Assembly (NCBI RefSeq): GCF_017573465.1
Contig: NZ_JAGEPF010000003.1
Coordinates: forward strand, 1-64,000
Direction of reading: 5' to 3'
Length of the DNA stretch: 64,000 bases
Origin: Actinomadura violacea
Lineage (GTDB): Bacteria; Actinomycetota; Actinomycetes; Streptosporangiales; Streptosporangiaceae
How positions within the stretch are numbered: the stretch's first letter is position 1; every line of letters begins with the position of its first letter. The notes beneath the pieces were generated by a model. That model was given only the letters and a program-made list of their open reading frames with translations, was not told where the DNA came from and did no database searches. Below, piece after piece: positions 34,340 to 42,169 of this stretch. Both the position numbers and the translations under genes were made by a program.

Positions 34340-34410
34340 CCCCCGCAGTCCCGGCCCAGCGCAAGGCCCGTCCCGAGTACGAGAACCGCGTCAGCACCCT
34401 CATGCCCTGA
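34340..34410 (+). repeat. Second copy of the resolvase 3' end
   Basis: 71 bases match 33691-33761, differing at about a dozen positions. Both encode VPAQRKARxEYENRVSxL. The copy here ends at a stop four bases before the right inverted repeat. Its reading frame upstream is unrelated to the resolvase. It marks a partial duplication around the inserted small gene. Confidence 0.75.
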
Positions 34411-34414
34411 CCAA

Positions 34415-34459
34415 GATCGTTCTCACCGATAACCGCTGTACCGATGTTCCCCGAGGCCG
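34415..34459 (-). repeat. Transposon right terminal inverted repeat
   Basis: 45 bases starting GATCGTTCTCACCGATAACC and ending TTCCCCGAGGCCG. They are the exact reverse complement of the left end at 24408-24452. Confidence 0.93.
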
Positions 34460-34464
34460 AGGTA
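34460..34464. repeat. Target-site duplication, right copy
   Basis: AGGTA, identical to 24403-24407 on the other side of the element. Confidence 0.85.
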
Positions 34465-34514
34465 CCTACGGACAGCCGTTGGCGCTGAGAATGATCTTGG
34501 ATCAGTATCCGGTT

Positions 34515-34585
34515 GGAACGTTCGCTTTGTCTGGACGACGACGTCCCGCTCGTCGGTCGAGCACGGGCGTAGCCCACCCAGACGG
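34515..34585 (-). pseudogene. Resolvase N-terminal scrap
   Basis: The leftward bases encode VWVGYAR and then, after a one-base loss, STDERDVVVQTK. This is the extreme N-terminus of a serine resolvase (compare VRVGHARCSTDEQDVVV at 36175-36354). Only about 25 codons remain, followed by the MurJ-like gene's stop on its upstream side. Confidence 0.5.
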
Positions 34586-34588
34586 AGG

Positions 34589-36178
34589 TCAAGTGGGCCG
34601 GATCATCGATGTGAGCTCTTTGAGCTCGCCGAGTCCCAGCAGGTGCGCGGTGAGAGCGTAGAGGCCGGCTCCGATTGCTGTAGCCGCGCTGATGATGGTG
34701 AGTGCGCCGGTCGGTCCTGTGCCGAAGGCGGGGCTGAGTGCCTGGGTGATGAGGGCTGCGCCGGTGGCGGCGATGGCGGCGGCGGCCAGTGTCCGGGTGT
34801 GGGTGTTCAGGAGCCGGTGCCCGTCGACGCGGCCGAGCCGGCCGCGCAGCAGCTGCGCGGTGACGGCCAGGCCGAGGGCGTAGGCGAGGGCGGTGCAGCC
34901 GGCCAGGGCGATCACCAGGTCCGGACCGTCCACGAGGTGGGCAACGATGAGGCTGGCCGCGATGGTGGTGGCGGACACGGCAGTGCTGACCAGGGCGGGA
35001 GTGCGCGTGTCTCCCAGGGCGTAGAAGACGCGCAGCATGATCTGGTACCCGGCGAACGGGACCAGGGCCAGGCCGTAGGCGGCCAGGACCGATCCGGTGA
35101 GGTGGGCCGCGGCCGGTGCGGCGTTGCCGTGGTCGAACAGCACGCCGGTCAGCAGCGGGCCGAGCACGATCAGGGCCGCGGCGACGGGGGCCATGGCCAC
35201 GCTGGTCAGGCGAAGGCTCCGGGACAGATCGGCGGTGATCCGGGCGAGGTCGCGGTCGGCGGCCGCCCGGCTCATCCGCGGCAGCACGCCGGTGATGACG
35301 GTGACCGCGATGACGGCGTACGGCAGCTGGAACAGGGTGTAGGCGTTGGAGTAGATGGCGACGGCGCCTTGCCCGGCCTGGGAGGCCAGACGGGTGCTGA
35401 CGATGAACACCGCCTGCGAGGCCGCCACCGAGGCGATCGTCCAACCCGCCATGACGGCGATCGCCCGGACACCGATACCGCGCGGGTCAGCGTGCAAGCG
35501 CAGCCGGAACCCGGCCCGCCGGCCGGCCACGGCCAGCACCGCCATCTGCGCGGCGACACCGCCGCTGGTGCCGATCGACAGCAGCAGCATCTGACCCGTG
35601 GTGAGCGCCTCCAGATGCCCTGTGCCGCCGATCAACAGGAAGACCAGGGCGGTCGCGGTGACGATGAGGTTGTTGGCGACCGGGGCCCACATCGGTGCGA
35701 CGAAACGCGAGCGCGCGTTCAACACGGCGGCCAGGGTGGCACTCACCCCGTAGAAGAGGATCTGGGGCATGAAGAACCGGGTGAACACGATCGCCAGCTG
35801 CCGCTCGGGCGGGGTGAACCCGGGAACGTACACCTGCACGATGAGCGGGGCGGCGATGACGGTCACGATGACCACCACGCCCAGGCCGTAGACCACCAGG
35901 GACAGCAGCCGCTGCGCGAACAGGTCGCCATCGACGCTGTCGTCTGCGGCGGTGCGCACCAGCAGCGGCACGACCACGCTGGCCACCGCCCCGCCCATCA
36001 CCAGCTCGTAGATCGTGTTCGGGGTGACGTTGGCCGCGGTGTAGGCATCCAGCAGCCGCGTGCCCAGCCCGAGCGCGGCGACTAGGACCATCGTGCGGAC
36101 GAACCCGGTGACTCTCGACACCATGGTGGCGATCGCCATCGCCCGCCCGGTCTGCATCAAGGGTGCCTCTGCCGTCAC
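34589..36178 (-). CDS. MurJ/MviN-like lipid II flippase paralogue
   Basis: 529 residues with about fourteen predicted membrane helices and the MVF signature regions: AIATMVSRVTGFVRTMVLVA, YELVMGGAVASVVVPLLVR, FFMPQILFYGVSATLAAVLN, QLPYAVIAVTVITGVLPRMS. It lacks the long C-terminal pseudokinase tail of the essential actinobacterial MurJ, so it is likely a second, accessory copy (possibly for an antibiotic or exopolysaccharide locus). GTG start at 36178; ATG codons within the next 25 residues are alternatives. The stop of a resolvase scrap overlaps its start. Confidence 0.85.
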   Translation of the reverse strand: MTAEAPLMQTGRAMAIATMVSRVTGFVRTMVLVAALGLGTRLLDAYTAANVTPNTIYELVMGGAVASVVVPLLVRTAADDSVDGDLFAQRLLSLVVYGLGVVVIVTVIAAPLIVQVYVPGFTPPERQLAIVFTRFFMPQILFYGVSATLAAVLNARSRFVAPMWAPVANNLIVTATALVFLLIGGTGHLEALTTGQMLLLSIGTSGGVAAQMAVLAVAGRRAGFRLRLHADPRGIGVRAIAVMAGWTIASVAASQAVFIVSTRLASQAGQGAVAIYSNAYTLFQLPYAVIAVTVITGVLPRMSRAAADRDLARITADLSRSLRLTSVAMAPVAAALIVLGPLLTGVLFDHGNAAPAAAHLTGSVLAAYGLALVPFAGYQIMLRVFYALGDTRTPALVSTAVSATTIAASLIVAHLVDGPDLVIALAGCTALAYALGLAVTAQLLRGRLGRVDGHRLLNTHTRTLAAAAIAATGAALITQALSPAFGTGPTGALTIISAATAIGAGLYALTAHLLGLGELKELTSMIRPT

Positions 36179-36354
36179 AAGGACGCTCCCGACGGGATGG
36201 TGCCGGAGAAGCCCCGGTCGATGTAGATCAGATCCTGTGGGGCACCGAGAGCGGGGAGTTGCTCGGTCAGGACGACGACGTCCTGCTCGTCGGTGGAGCA
36301 GCGGGCGTGGCCGACCCGGACAGCGCCAGGAGCCGGGGCGTTCGCGGTGTTCAC
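36175..36354 (-). pseudogene. Resolvase N-terminal fragment
   Basis: 59 codons from GTG 36354: after a short leader comes VRVGHARCSTDEQDVVVLTE, then APQDLIYIDRGFSGT, then a stop. This is the first third of a Tn3-type resolvase with the nucleophile Ser of RCST. The family continues with an Arg-rich region that is missing here. Its stop overlaps the MurJ-like start (TTGTGAC), so the break fused the two loci. Confidence 0.7.
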
Positions 36355-36362
36355 GCCCTTCA

Positions 36363-36478
36363 GTGTTCCGGATAAGGCCCCATCACCGGGACAGTTCGCG
36401 GAACAGCTATACGGAACACCCCGGCCTGGGGCACCGCCGGGGCTGGGCTGTGTTCCGGTGGGGATCCCCTTACGGAAC
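36363..36478. repeat. GTGTTCCG / CGGAACAC dyads, likely old res site
   Basis: GTGTTCCG at 36363, CGGAAC near 36399, CGGAACAC at 36412-36419, and GTTCCG(36452)...CGGAAC(36473-36478) around GGGGATCCCC. These repeats lie directly upstream of the resolvase fragment that starts at 36354, where a res site belongs. The last dyad could also act as a terminator for the neighbouring gene. A matching element occurs at 40957-40988. Confidence 0.5.
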
Positions 36479-36495
36479 GTTGCCGCCGCGGCTGC

Positions 36496-36876
36496 TCAGG
36501 CAGTCCCGAGCGGGTTGAGGATGGCGAGCTTCCAGCCCTCGGCTGCGTCGGCTCGGGTGACGACGTTAGTCGTGGTGCCGGTCATCGCGGGCGCTCCCGG
36601 AACGTTCGTCAACTCGAGCGTCCAGTCGATGAGCAGCAGCGCTACGTCGTCGCTGGTGAGGACGAGGCGGGGGGTGTTGTGCAGACGGGCGCCGGCGTTG
36701 ATCATCCCGGCGAGATTGTCCCGGATGGCCTGCGGGTCGGTCAGGACCTCACCCTGCGGCGTCCGGCTCACCGCGTCCGTGGCGAGCAGTGAGAGCAGGC
36801 CCTCGAGGTCGCCGTCGTTCAGCCGCCTGTCGAACGCGCTTGACATGTCGATTGCGGTGTCGATCACGGTGCTCAT
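36496..36876 (-). CDS. SnoaL/NTF2-like protein
   Basis: 126 residues: AFDRRLNDGDLEGLLSLLAT, SRTPQGEVLTDPQAIRDNLA, LLIDWTLELTNVPGA and GWKLAILNPLGTA. This is the ketosteroid-isomerase-like NTF2 fold. The ATG at 36876 is chosen because the family starts there. Longer readings add an arginine-rich stretch. It is divergent from an AraC-type regulator and is probably controlled by it. Confidence 0.8.
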   Translation of the reverse strand: MSTVIDTAIDMSSAFDRRLNDGDLEGLLSLLATDAVSRTPQGEVLTDPQAIRDNLAGMINAGARLHNTPRLVLTSDDVALLLIDWTLELTNVPGAPAMTGTTTNVVTRADAAEGWKLAILNPLGTA

Positions 36877-36959
36877 GTGCTGCGGAACCTCTCGTTGTGG
36901 GGCAGGGCGGCGCGTATCGCCGCACGTCCACGCTAGGTTGAGGGCTGCAGAGGGAGAAG

Positions 36960-37856
36960 ATGGGAAGTAGACGCCGACATATGGAAAAGAGACTGGGTTT
37001 TGGCGTCTGGCAGGTGCCGTACGCCCCGGCGACCAACGCGCAGCTGCCGGTGGAGCTGCTGTCCTTCGCCGAGCTCCGCGCGATGGACCCTTCGGGGCGG
37101 CGCCGGCGGCCACAGCGGCCCTCCTTCCATGTCGTCGCCGTCGTGGACCAGGGACACGGGAGTCACCGGGCCGACTTCGTCGACCATCGGCTCGAGCCGC
37201 GAACCGTCGTGCACCTGCGCCCTGGAGTGGTCCACCAGTGGAGCGACGTCGACAGCGTCGACGGACTGCTCGTCCTGTTCACCCCGGCCGCCATTGACGC
37301 CGAGCCTCACGCCGGAGACTGGTACAGCACGCGCCGGCTCAGGGAGGACGAATGGGCCCTGCTGAGCGCTGCGGCGGCGCATCTGCAGGCCGAGTACGCC
37401 AGCGCCTGCACGCCTTCGACATCAAGAAAGGGACGCGCCATCCTCAGGCACGCCCTCAGCGCGTTCGTCCTCCGAGCCGACGTCGGTGATGTTCCCGCTA
37501 CCGCCGGTGAGAAGCACCAGGTGTTCCGCGCCTACAGGGGCGCCGTCGAGGAGCACTTCCAGCATTGGCGTCACGTGACCGACTACGCCACCGCGATCGG
37601 CTACAGCCCCAAGACGATTTCCCGAGCCACAATGGCGGCCGCGGGGGTCAACGCCAAGCGCTTCCTCGACCAGCGCGTCATCATCGAGGCGAAGAGGATC
37701 CTCGCGCATACCGACGTCACCGTCGGCGAGTGCTCCGCCATCCTCGGGTTCAGCCAGGCCGCCAACTTCACCACGTTCTTCACAGCGCACACCGGCCTCG
37801 CACCTCGCCACTGGCGGGAGCGGGAGCGGCAAACAATCACGCCTTCCTCACCGTGA
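36960..37856 (+). CDS. AraC family regulator
   Basis: 298 residues. A cupin-like N-terminal ligand domain (SFHVVAVVDQGHGSHRADFV, LRPGVVHQWSDVDSVDGLLV) precedes two C-terminal HTH units (YATAIGYSPKTISRATMAAA, LAHTDVTVGECSAILGFSQA) ending in the FTTFFTAHTGLAPRHWRE signature. The start may be the ATG at 36960 or 36981. Divergent from the NTF2-like gene. Confidence 0.88.
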   Translation: MGSRRRHMEKRLGFGVWQVPYAPATNAQLPVELLSFAELRAMDPSGRRRRPQRPSFHVVAVVDQGHGSHRADFVDHRLEPRTVVHLRPGVVHQWSDVDSVDGLLVLFTPAAIDAEPHAGDWYSTRRLREDEWALLSAAAAHLQAEYASACTPSTSRKGRAILRHALSAFVLRADVGDVPATAGEKHQVFRAYRGAVEEHFQHWRHVTDYATAIGYSPKTISRATMAAAGVNAKRFLDQRVIIEAKRILAHTDVTVGECSAILGFSQAANFTTFFTAHTGLAPRHWRERERQTITPSSP

Positions 37857-38184
37857 CGACCGCGTGGATGCACGACCCCTCCCGGGGAAACAGGCACGAG
37901 TCCGGGGCCCAGTCGGACCGCTGCCGCCGGTCGACGGAATGCAACGGCCGACGACGCCATGGTCATCATCATCATCGCCGTCGTGCTGCGTTCGGTTGCC
38001 CGCCGCGCCGGCGCTGATGCCGTCACCCGGCATTGGCCCGGCAGCCCCGCCAGCCTCACCGTGCCGGCTGGCTCACCCAGCCTCACCGGTCGGCCGGGGC
38101 CGGGTTGGCACGCAGCGGCCGGCCCCTCGACCCGCCGATCAGTCCAAGAACCTCGCCTCAACGCCTACCGCTAATTCCTGCACC
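37857..38184. other. Gap without a recognised gene
   Basis: 328 bases between the AraC gene and an MFS remnant. No start-supported frame or family resemblance was seen. The missing N-terminal part of the MFS gene would have been here. Confidence 0.45.
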
Positions 38185-38764
38185 CAGCCTCCTCGCGGGC
38201 CACCATTGCCGGAGACCCTCCGGCGGATCTGGGCGCGACCCGAGCTCGCCCTGCCGCTGTTGATCGTGACCGGGGTCGGCCTGTTCGGGTCCAACTTCGA
38301 AGTGATCCTCGCGCTGTTCACCTCGCGGGTGTTCCATCGCGGGGCCGAGACCTACGGCCTGCTGGCCGCCGCCATCGCACTCGGCGCGGTACTCGCGGCG
38401 GTGGTGCTGGCGGGCCGTCCGTCCACCTCGCTCGTCCGGATCGCCGGGGCCGCGCTCGCGCTCGGGGCCCGTCGAGGCCATCGCGGCCGCCCAGCTGCGC
38501 GTGGAAGCCGCCCTGCGCGGCCGGTCGGTGGCCGTGTTCATGCCCGCCCAAAACGGCAGCCTCGCCGCCGGCGCCGCACTGCTGGGCTGGGCCGGGCAGC
38601 AGGTCGGTCCGCGCCGGTCGGCGACGCTGGGCGGTGCGGCGTCCTGCGCCGTGACCATCACCGCGATCGCGGCGATGACCGCGGCCGGACGGCTGCGCCC
38701 CACGCTCACCAGCGGACGCCTCGCGCTGGAGACCCCACCACCAAGGAGTCCTGAATGTCCATGA
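38185..38764 (+). pseudogene. MFS transporter remnant
   Basis: One frame reads PETLRRIWARPELALPLLIV and then GSNFEVILALFTSRVFHRGA and YGLLAAAIALGAVLAAVVLA, as in the second half of DHA-type MFS permeases. Near 38470 the frame changes and continues EALRGRS-like sequence (RGRSVAVFMPAQNGSLAAGA, LLGWAGQQVGPRRS). The first half of the protein is missing and sequence between the two parts is shortened. Non-functional. Confidence 0.65.
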
Positions 38765-38841
38765 CACCACCAGCCTTCAGCCCGGATGAGATCCGTGTCG
38801 AGCCGGGGACAGCGACCACGCTCGCCATGGACGAGCGCTGA
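38755..38841 (+). CDS. 28-residue reading frame, probably truncated
   Basis: ATG with AAGGAG seven bases upstream, reading MSMTPPAFSPDEIRVEPGTA and stopping eight codons later. The good ribosome binding site suggests the start of a real gene once coupled to the MFS gene. No homologous continuation is visible, so it is probably a broken 5' end. Function unknown. Confidence 0.25.
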   Translation: MSMTPPAFSPDEIRVEPGTATTLAMDER

Positions 38842-39179
38842 CCCCGACAGCCGCCTGCGCGGCATCTGCCATTTGCTCCGCGGCTGAGCCGAGATGGCCG
38901 TAGGCGATGCGCGCAGCGTCGTCCCGCCGGCCCTCCACAACTGCTGCGCAGAGCCGCGCCACCTGCTCCATCAACCCGTGTACTCCGCCGCGACGATCCG
39001 TGCACATTCCCCGGGGCAGTGGCCGGCAGGCTGACCTGGGTGCTGCCGGGAATCTGCGCGGTGACGTACCGGCCGATCTCAAGGGGCGCGATGTCGTCCC
39101 GGCTGGACCCGTCCGGTGCAGGACACCGGCGCTCTGCCGCGGCCGACACGGCCCAGAGACTCGGTGGGGAACAGTGTGC
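38842..39179. other. Gap, possible hydrolase scrap
   Basis: 338 bases. A leftward frame includes IGRYVTAQIPGSTQV, which vaguely resembles the C-terminal part of alpha/beta hydrolases, and another part reads as a helical stretch (ARLCAAVVEGRRDDAARIA). Neither is enough for a call. Confidence 0.3.
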
Positions 39180-40178
39180 TCACGGTGCCTCCTTGTTGGG
39201 CTCTTGGTCCGAGAGGGGTTCATCTCTTGGCGCGGTGTTACGGGTGTGCTCATGGATGCGGGCGAGGTGGTCGAGCAGGGCCGGCGGGCTGTGGACCTCG
39301 AAGGGGCAGTCGAGGGACAGGAGGCGGAGCGCGAGCCATTCGACGGTGTCGTAGGCGCTGCGCCATCGTGTCCGGTCGCCTTCGGGGGTGAGTGTGCCGT
39401 CGCCGAGGTGGTCCTGGAGCCGGATTATCGTTCTGGCGAGGGTGAGGTGGAGGGTCACGTCGGCGCGGTGGACCGGCGCCATGGCCAGGGTGGCCCGCGC
39501 GAGGTGGGTTTGCAGGTCTTCCTCGGACAGCTGCCGGGAGGTGCGGGCGCCCGTGCCGCGCGGAGTCTGGATGCGATCGGCTCGGAAGGTGCGCCAGGCG
39601 TGGCGGTCGATGTCGAAGGCGAACAGGTACCAGTGGTGGCGCGCGCTGACCAGCCGCTGCGGTTCGACGTGCCGGGTGGTCATCTCGCCTTCTCGGTCCC
39701 GGTAGCGCATCCGCAGCCGTTCCCCGCCCGCGACGGCGGTGGCGAGAGCGGTGAGGACGTCGGGGTCGGCGGTGCGGCCGGGAGGCATCCAGCCCGAAAT
39801 CGAGCCGCCCAGGGCGCGGACGCGGTGGCGCAGGCGGGTGGGCAGCGCATTGCTCAGCTTTGCCAGGGCCCGGATCCCGGCCTCTTCCAGTTCGGGCAGC
39901 CCTTGCACGGCGACGGTGCGCAGGCCCAGCGCGACGGCGACCGCTTCGTCGTCCTCCAGCAGCAGTGGCGGCAGTGCCGAGCCCGCGATGAGCCGGTAGC
40001 CGCCGTGCGCGCCGAGGTCGGCCTCGACCGGATAGCCCATCTCGCGGAGCCGCTCGACGTCCCGCCGCACCGTGCGATGGGTGACGCCGAGCCGCTCGGC
40101 CAGTTCGCTCCCTGGCCAGGTGCGCGGCGTCTGCAGAAGTGAGAGCAGCGAGAGCAACCGCGAAGTGGGCCCGGACAT
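39180..40178 (-). CDS. HTH-WYL transcriptional regulator
   Basis: 332 residues from MSGPTSRLLSLLSLLQTPRT. An N-terminal HTH_11 winged helix (ELAERLGVTHRTVRRDVERL) is followed by the WYL domain (residues about 140-210: RMRYRDREGEMTTRHVEPQR, WYLFAFDIDRHAWRTFRADR) and the WCX tail. The start at 40178 is preferred to one seven codons upstream because the family begins there. Divergent from a VOC gene, a very common actinomycete pair. A CCTAG dyad lies between. Confidence 0.9.
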   Translation of the reverse strand: MSGPTSRLLSLLSLLQTPRTWPGSELAERLGVTHRTVRRDVERLREMGYPVEADLGAHGGYRLIAGSALPPLLLEDDEAVAVALGLRTVAVQGLPELEEAGIRALAKLSNALPTRLRHRVRALGGSISGWMPPGRTADPDVLTALATAVAGGERLRMRYRDREGEMTTRHVEPQRLVSARHHWYLFAFDIDRHAWRTFRADRIQTPRGTGARTSRQLSEEDLQTHLARATLAMAPVHRADVTLHLTLARTIIRLQDHLGDGTLTPEGDRTRWRSAYDTVEWLALRLLSLDCPFEVHSPPALLDHLARIHEHTRNTAPRDEPLSDQEPNKEAP

Positions 40179-40215
40179 AAGGCAGAGGATGCACGCCATC
40201 TAGGACCGAAACAAG

Positions 40216-40232
40216 CCTAGATCCCGCCTAGG
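40216..40232. promoter_or_regulatory. Operator dyad CCTAG-N7-CTAGG
   Basis: Perfect 5-bp arms with a seven-base spacer in the 94-bp gap between the WYL regulator and the VOC gene. CTAG is rare in such DNA, which strengthens the call. Confidence 0.55.
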
Positions 40233-40272
40233 TTCGTCTTCGACAGCCGAACAACCAGGGAACGGGATCGTG

Positions 40273-40806
40273 ATGTCCGAGCAGATCAGCGCCGCCCCCG
40301 AGGGCTACACCAGCGTCGCGCCGTGGGTCGTCACCGACGACACCGGAGCCTTCCTCGACTACGTCTCCCAGGCATTCGACGGCACCGAACTCGGCCGGGT
40401 GTCCACCGAGGACGGGCTGATCGGCCACGGCGAGATCCGCGTGGGCGACACCGTCGTTCTCGCCTTCGACCGGCGCCCGGACTGGCCCGTCATGCCGAGC
40501 CTCCTGCGCGTGTTCGTGCACGACGCCGACGCGGCGTTCGCCCGCGCCGTCGAGGCGGGCGGCACCGTCGTCACCCCTGTCGCCTCCGACGCCTTCGGCC
40601 AGCGGGGCGGCCGGATCAAGGACCCCTTCGGCAACATCTGGTGGGTGGTCTCCCACATCGAGGACGTCCCCGAACAAGAGATGTGGAAGCGCCTGCAAGA
40701 GCCCGTCTACGCGGCGGGCATGCGCGTCGCCCAGGAGACATTGGACGCCGAACTCAGCGGCGGCGTCCGCGGCCGGAGCAGCGCACCGGTCCGGCTACCG
40801 GGCTGA
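40273..40806 (+). CDS. VOC/PhnB-like protein
   Basis: 177 residues. The glyoxalase/bleomycin-resistance fold in its PhnB-like form: YTSVAPWVVTDDTGAFLDYV, IGHGEIRVGDTVVLAFDRRP, GQRGGRIKDPFGNIWWVVSH. The ATG at 40273 is preferred over the adjacent in-frame GTG. Regulated, by position, by the divergent WYL protein. Substrate or drug unknown. Confidence 0.87.
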   Translation: MSEQISAAPEGYTSVAPWVVTDDTGAFLDYVSQAFDGTELGRVSTEDGLIGHGEIRVGDTVVLAFDRRPDWPVMPSLLRVFVHDADAAFARAVEAGGTVVTPVASDAFGQRGGRIKDPFGNIWWVVSHIEDVPEQEMWKRLQEPVYAAGMRVAQETLDAELSGGVRGRSSAPVRLPG

Positions 40807-40925
40807 CGGGGATCGCCGAGGCCGCTCGACGCCCTCGCGGGCCGGCCACGCAACCCCTGCGCTCGCACGCTTCGAGCTCTCAACGCGACCGGCTGTTCGG
40901 AAGCAGCTTCAGCCCTGCTTTCGAG

Positions 40926-40988
40926 CGGACAGCCGTTGACGCTGAGTGATCTTGGTGTGTTCCGTTGGGGGACCCCGCATCGGAACAC
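40926..40988. repeat. Transposon-end-like motif and GTGTTCCG dyad
   Basis: CGGACAGCCGTTGACGCTGA at 40926, continuing to TGATCTTGG, recurs at 34469-34500 with small differences. It is followed here by GTGTTCCG(40957)-16 nt-CGGAACAC(40981-40988) with GGGG..CCCC inside. The motif order resembles a Tn3-like end beside a res-type dyad. It probably belongs to the same lost element as the resolvase scraps at 34.5, 36.2 and 44.5 kb. Confidence 0.5.
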
Positions 40989-41061
40989 CGGCCGACCCGG
41001 ACGAAACCGCGGGTCAGGGTGTCCCGCGAGCCGATGCTTCGCCCGGCATGACGGCGCGGCG

Positions 41062-41706
41062 TCATCGGTTCGCCGGCCGGCCCCCGGTCGAGGGCGCAGC
41101 GGACTTGCGGTGGTGGGAGGCACGGGCTTTGGCGCGGTTGCCGCAGATGTCCATGGAGCACCAGGTCCGGCGCCGGTTGCGGGAGTGGTCGTAGTAGGCC
41201 CATCGGCAACTCGGTTCCCGGCAGGCCTTGAGCCGCGTCCACGTGCCGTCCGCCACGGCCTCGGCAACGACGGCGAGCAGCCGGGCCAGCGCCGCCTCCA
41301 CCGGAGCCCGGGTGCGGGCGACCAGCCGGGGCGGGGAGACGGTCACGTCGAGCATCAGCGGGAAGTCGCGTGTGAGGTCGGCGAGTTCGGCGCGGGCGGC
41401 GGGGTTGAGGCCATCCGGGCGTGGGCTGGTGACCGGCTCGGCGTTGTTCTCGGCGATCAGCGCGCGCAGTCCCTCGCGGATGCGTTCGGCGCGGCCGCGC
41501 TGCTCGGCGCTGACCACCGTCCCGGCCGGCATGAGACCGCAGGCGTGCAACCACGTCGCCAGTTGTCGCGGGGTCGCGATGTCGTCGCCGTCCCGGCGGC
41601 GGGTGTTGACGAACTCCTCGATCACACGCAGCGGCATCGGCGCGGTCCCGGTTGTGAGGTTGTCCGGCACAGGCTCGGCAGCAGGATCATCCATCACGTC
41701 TCGCAC
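41062..41706 (-). CDS. CGNR zinc-finger (ABATE) protein
   Basis: 214 residues. The N-terminal ABATE domain (IEEFVNTRRRDGDDIATPRQ, LATWLHACGL) precedes the C-terminal CGNR zinc finger: C-x4-CRWAYYDHSRNRRRTWCSMD then ICGNRAKARA. It is predicted to be a DNA-binding regulator. GTG start at 41706; ATG at 41694 is an alternative. Divergent from a VOC/SRPBCC gene pair with two dyads in between, which it probably regulates. Confidence 0.88.
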   Translation of the reverse strand: MRDVMDDPAAEPVPDNLTTGTAPMPLRVIEEFVNTRRRDGDDIATPRQLATWLHACGLMPAGTVVSAEQRGRAERIREGLRALIAENNAEPVTSPRPDGLNPAARAELADLTRDFPLMLDVTVSPPRLVARTRAPVEAALARLLAVVAEAVADGTWTRLKACREPSCRWAYYDHSRNRRRTWCSMDICGNRAKARASHHRKSAAPSTGGRPANR

Positions 41707-41730
41707 CCTACCCGACTATCTGCGATGGTA

Positions 41731-41764
41731 GGTTACCTAACCGGCGTAACCGATACGTCGGTTA
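41731..41764. promoter_or_regulatory. Paired dyads between CGNR gene and VOC gene
   Basis: GGTTA-CC-TAACC at 41731-41742 and TAACCGA-TACG-TCGGTTA at 41747-41764 share the half-site TAACC. Both arms are perfect. They sit 17 bases before the VOC start, so a repressor there would block the promoter. Confidence 0.6.
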
Positions 41765-41781
41765 GATAGGGAGGCTCGCTG

Positions 41782-42117
41782 GTGAGCATCAGCATCGGCA
41801 ACATCTGCATCGACGCCAACGACCTGGCCGGTAGCACCGCCTTCTGGCAGGCGGTCACCGGCTACCAGGTCGCGTCCTCGGACGAAGGCACCACCTACCT
41901 GGAGGACGCGAACAAGAGCGGGGTCGGCCTGTCCCTGCAGGCCGTCCCCGAACGCCGGGACGGCAAGAACCGGCTCCACCTGGACCTGGTCACCGACGAC
42001 CTGGCAGGCGAGGTCGACCGCATCCGGGCCGCTGGCGCGAGCGAAGTGCGGCGCTTCGACGGCTGGGTCGTGCTGGCCGACCCCGAAGGCAACCAGTTCT
42101 GCGTCGTCGCCGCGTAG
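41782..42117 (+). CDS. VOC family protein
   Basis: 111 residues: SIGNICIDANDLAGSTAFWQ, GLSLQAVPERRDGKNRLHLD, VLADPEGNQFCVV. A single glyoxalase-like domain with the His and Glu metal positions in the expected strands (RLHLDL, DPEGNQF). GTG start. First gene of a two-gene unit with the SRPBCC protein 52 bases downstream. Confidence 0.87.
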   Translation: MSISIGNICIDANDLAGSTAFWQAVTGYQVASSDEGTTYLEDANKSGVGLSLQAVPERRDGKNRLHLDLVTDDLAGEVDRIRAAGASEVRRFDGWVVLADPEGNQFCVVAA

Positions 42118-42169
42118 ACGCGCTCGCCACCGCGCGACACCGGTTCCCACCACTACGGAAGAGACGGAT

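Larger units (their letters stand above)
24408..34459. mobile_element. Tn3-family transposon, 10,052 bp
   Basis: Bounded by perfect 45-bp inverted repeats and a 5-bp target duplication. Gene order: tnpA (broken), LysR (leftward), four-gene metabolic operon, res-like palindrome region, resolvase (amber-interrupted) and a small leftward membrane-protein gene. TnpA, resolvase type and duplication length all identify the Tn3 family. The intact ends and TSD point to fairly recent transposition. The damaged transposase and resolvase mean it is probably immobile now unless the sequence is in error or help comes in trans. Confidence 0.93.

Noticed and set aside
24415..34452. Transposon boundary at GGGG rather than CGGCCTCGGGG
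   Set aside because: With GGGG as the first base the flanking pentamers are GCCTC and GAGGC, which are not a direct repeat. Seven more bases are still inverted and are followed by a true AGGTA duplication.
40323..40949. Arginine-rich 208-codon frame over the VOC gene
   Set aside because: Alternative-frame shadow; the PhnB-like frame has the conserved fold motifs.
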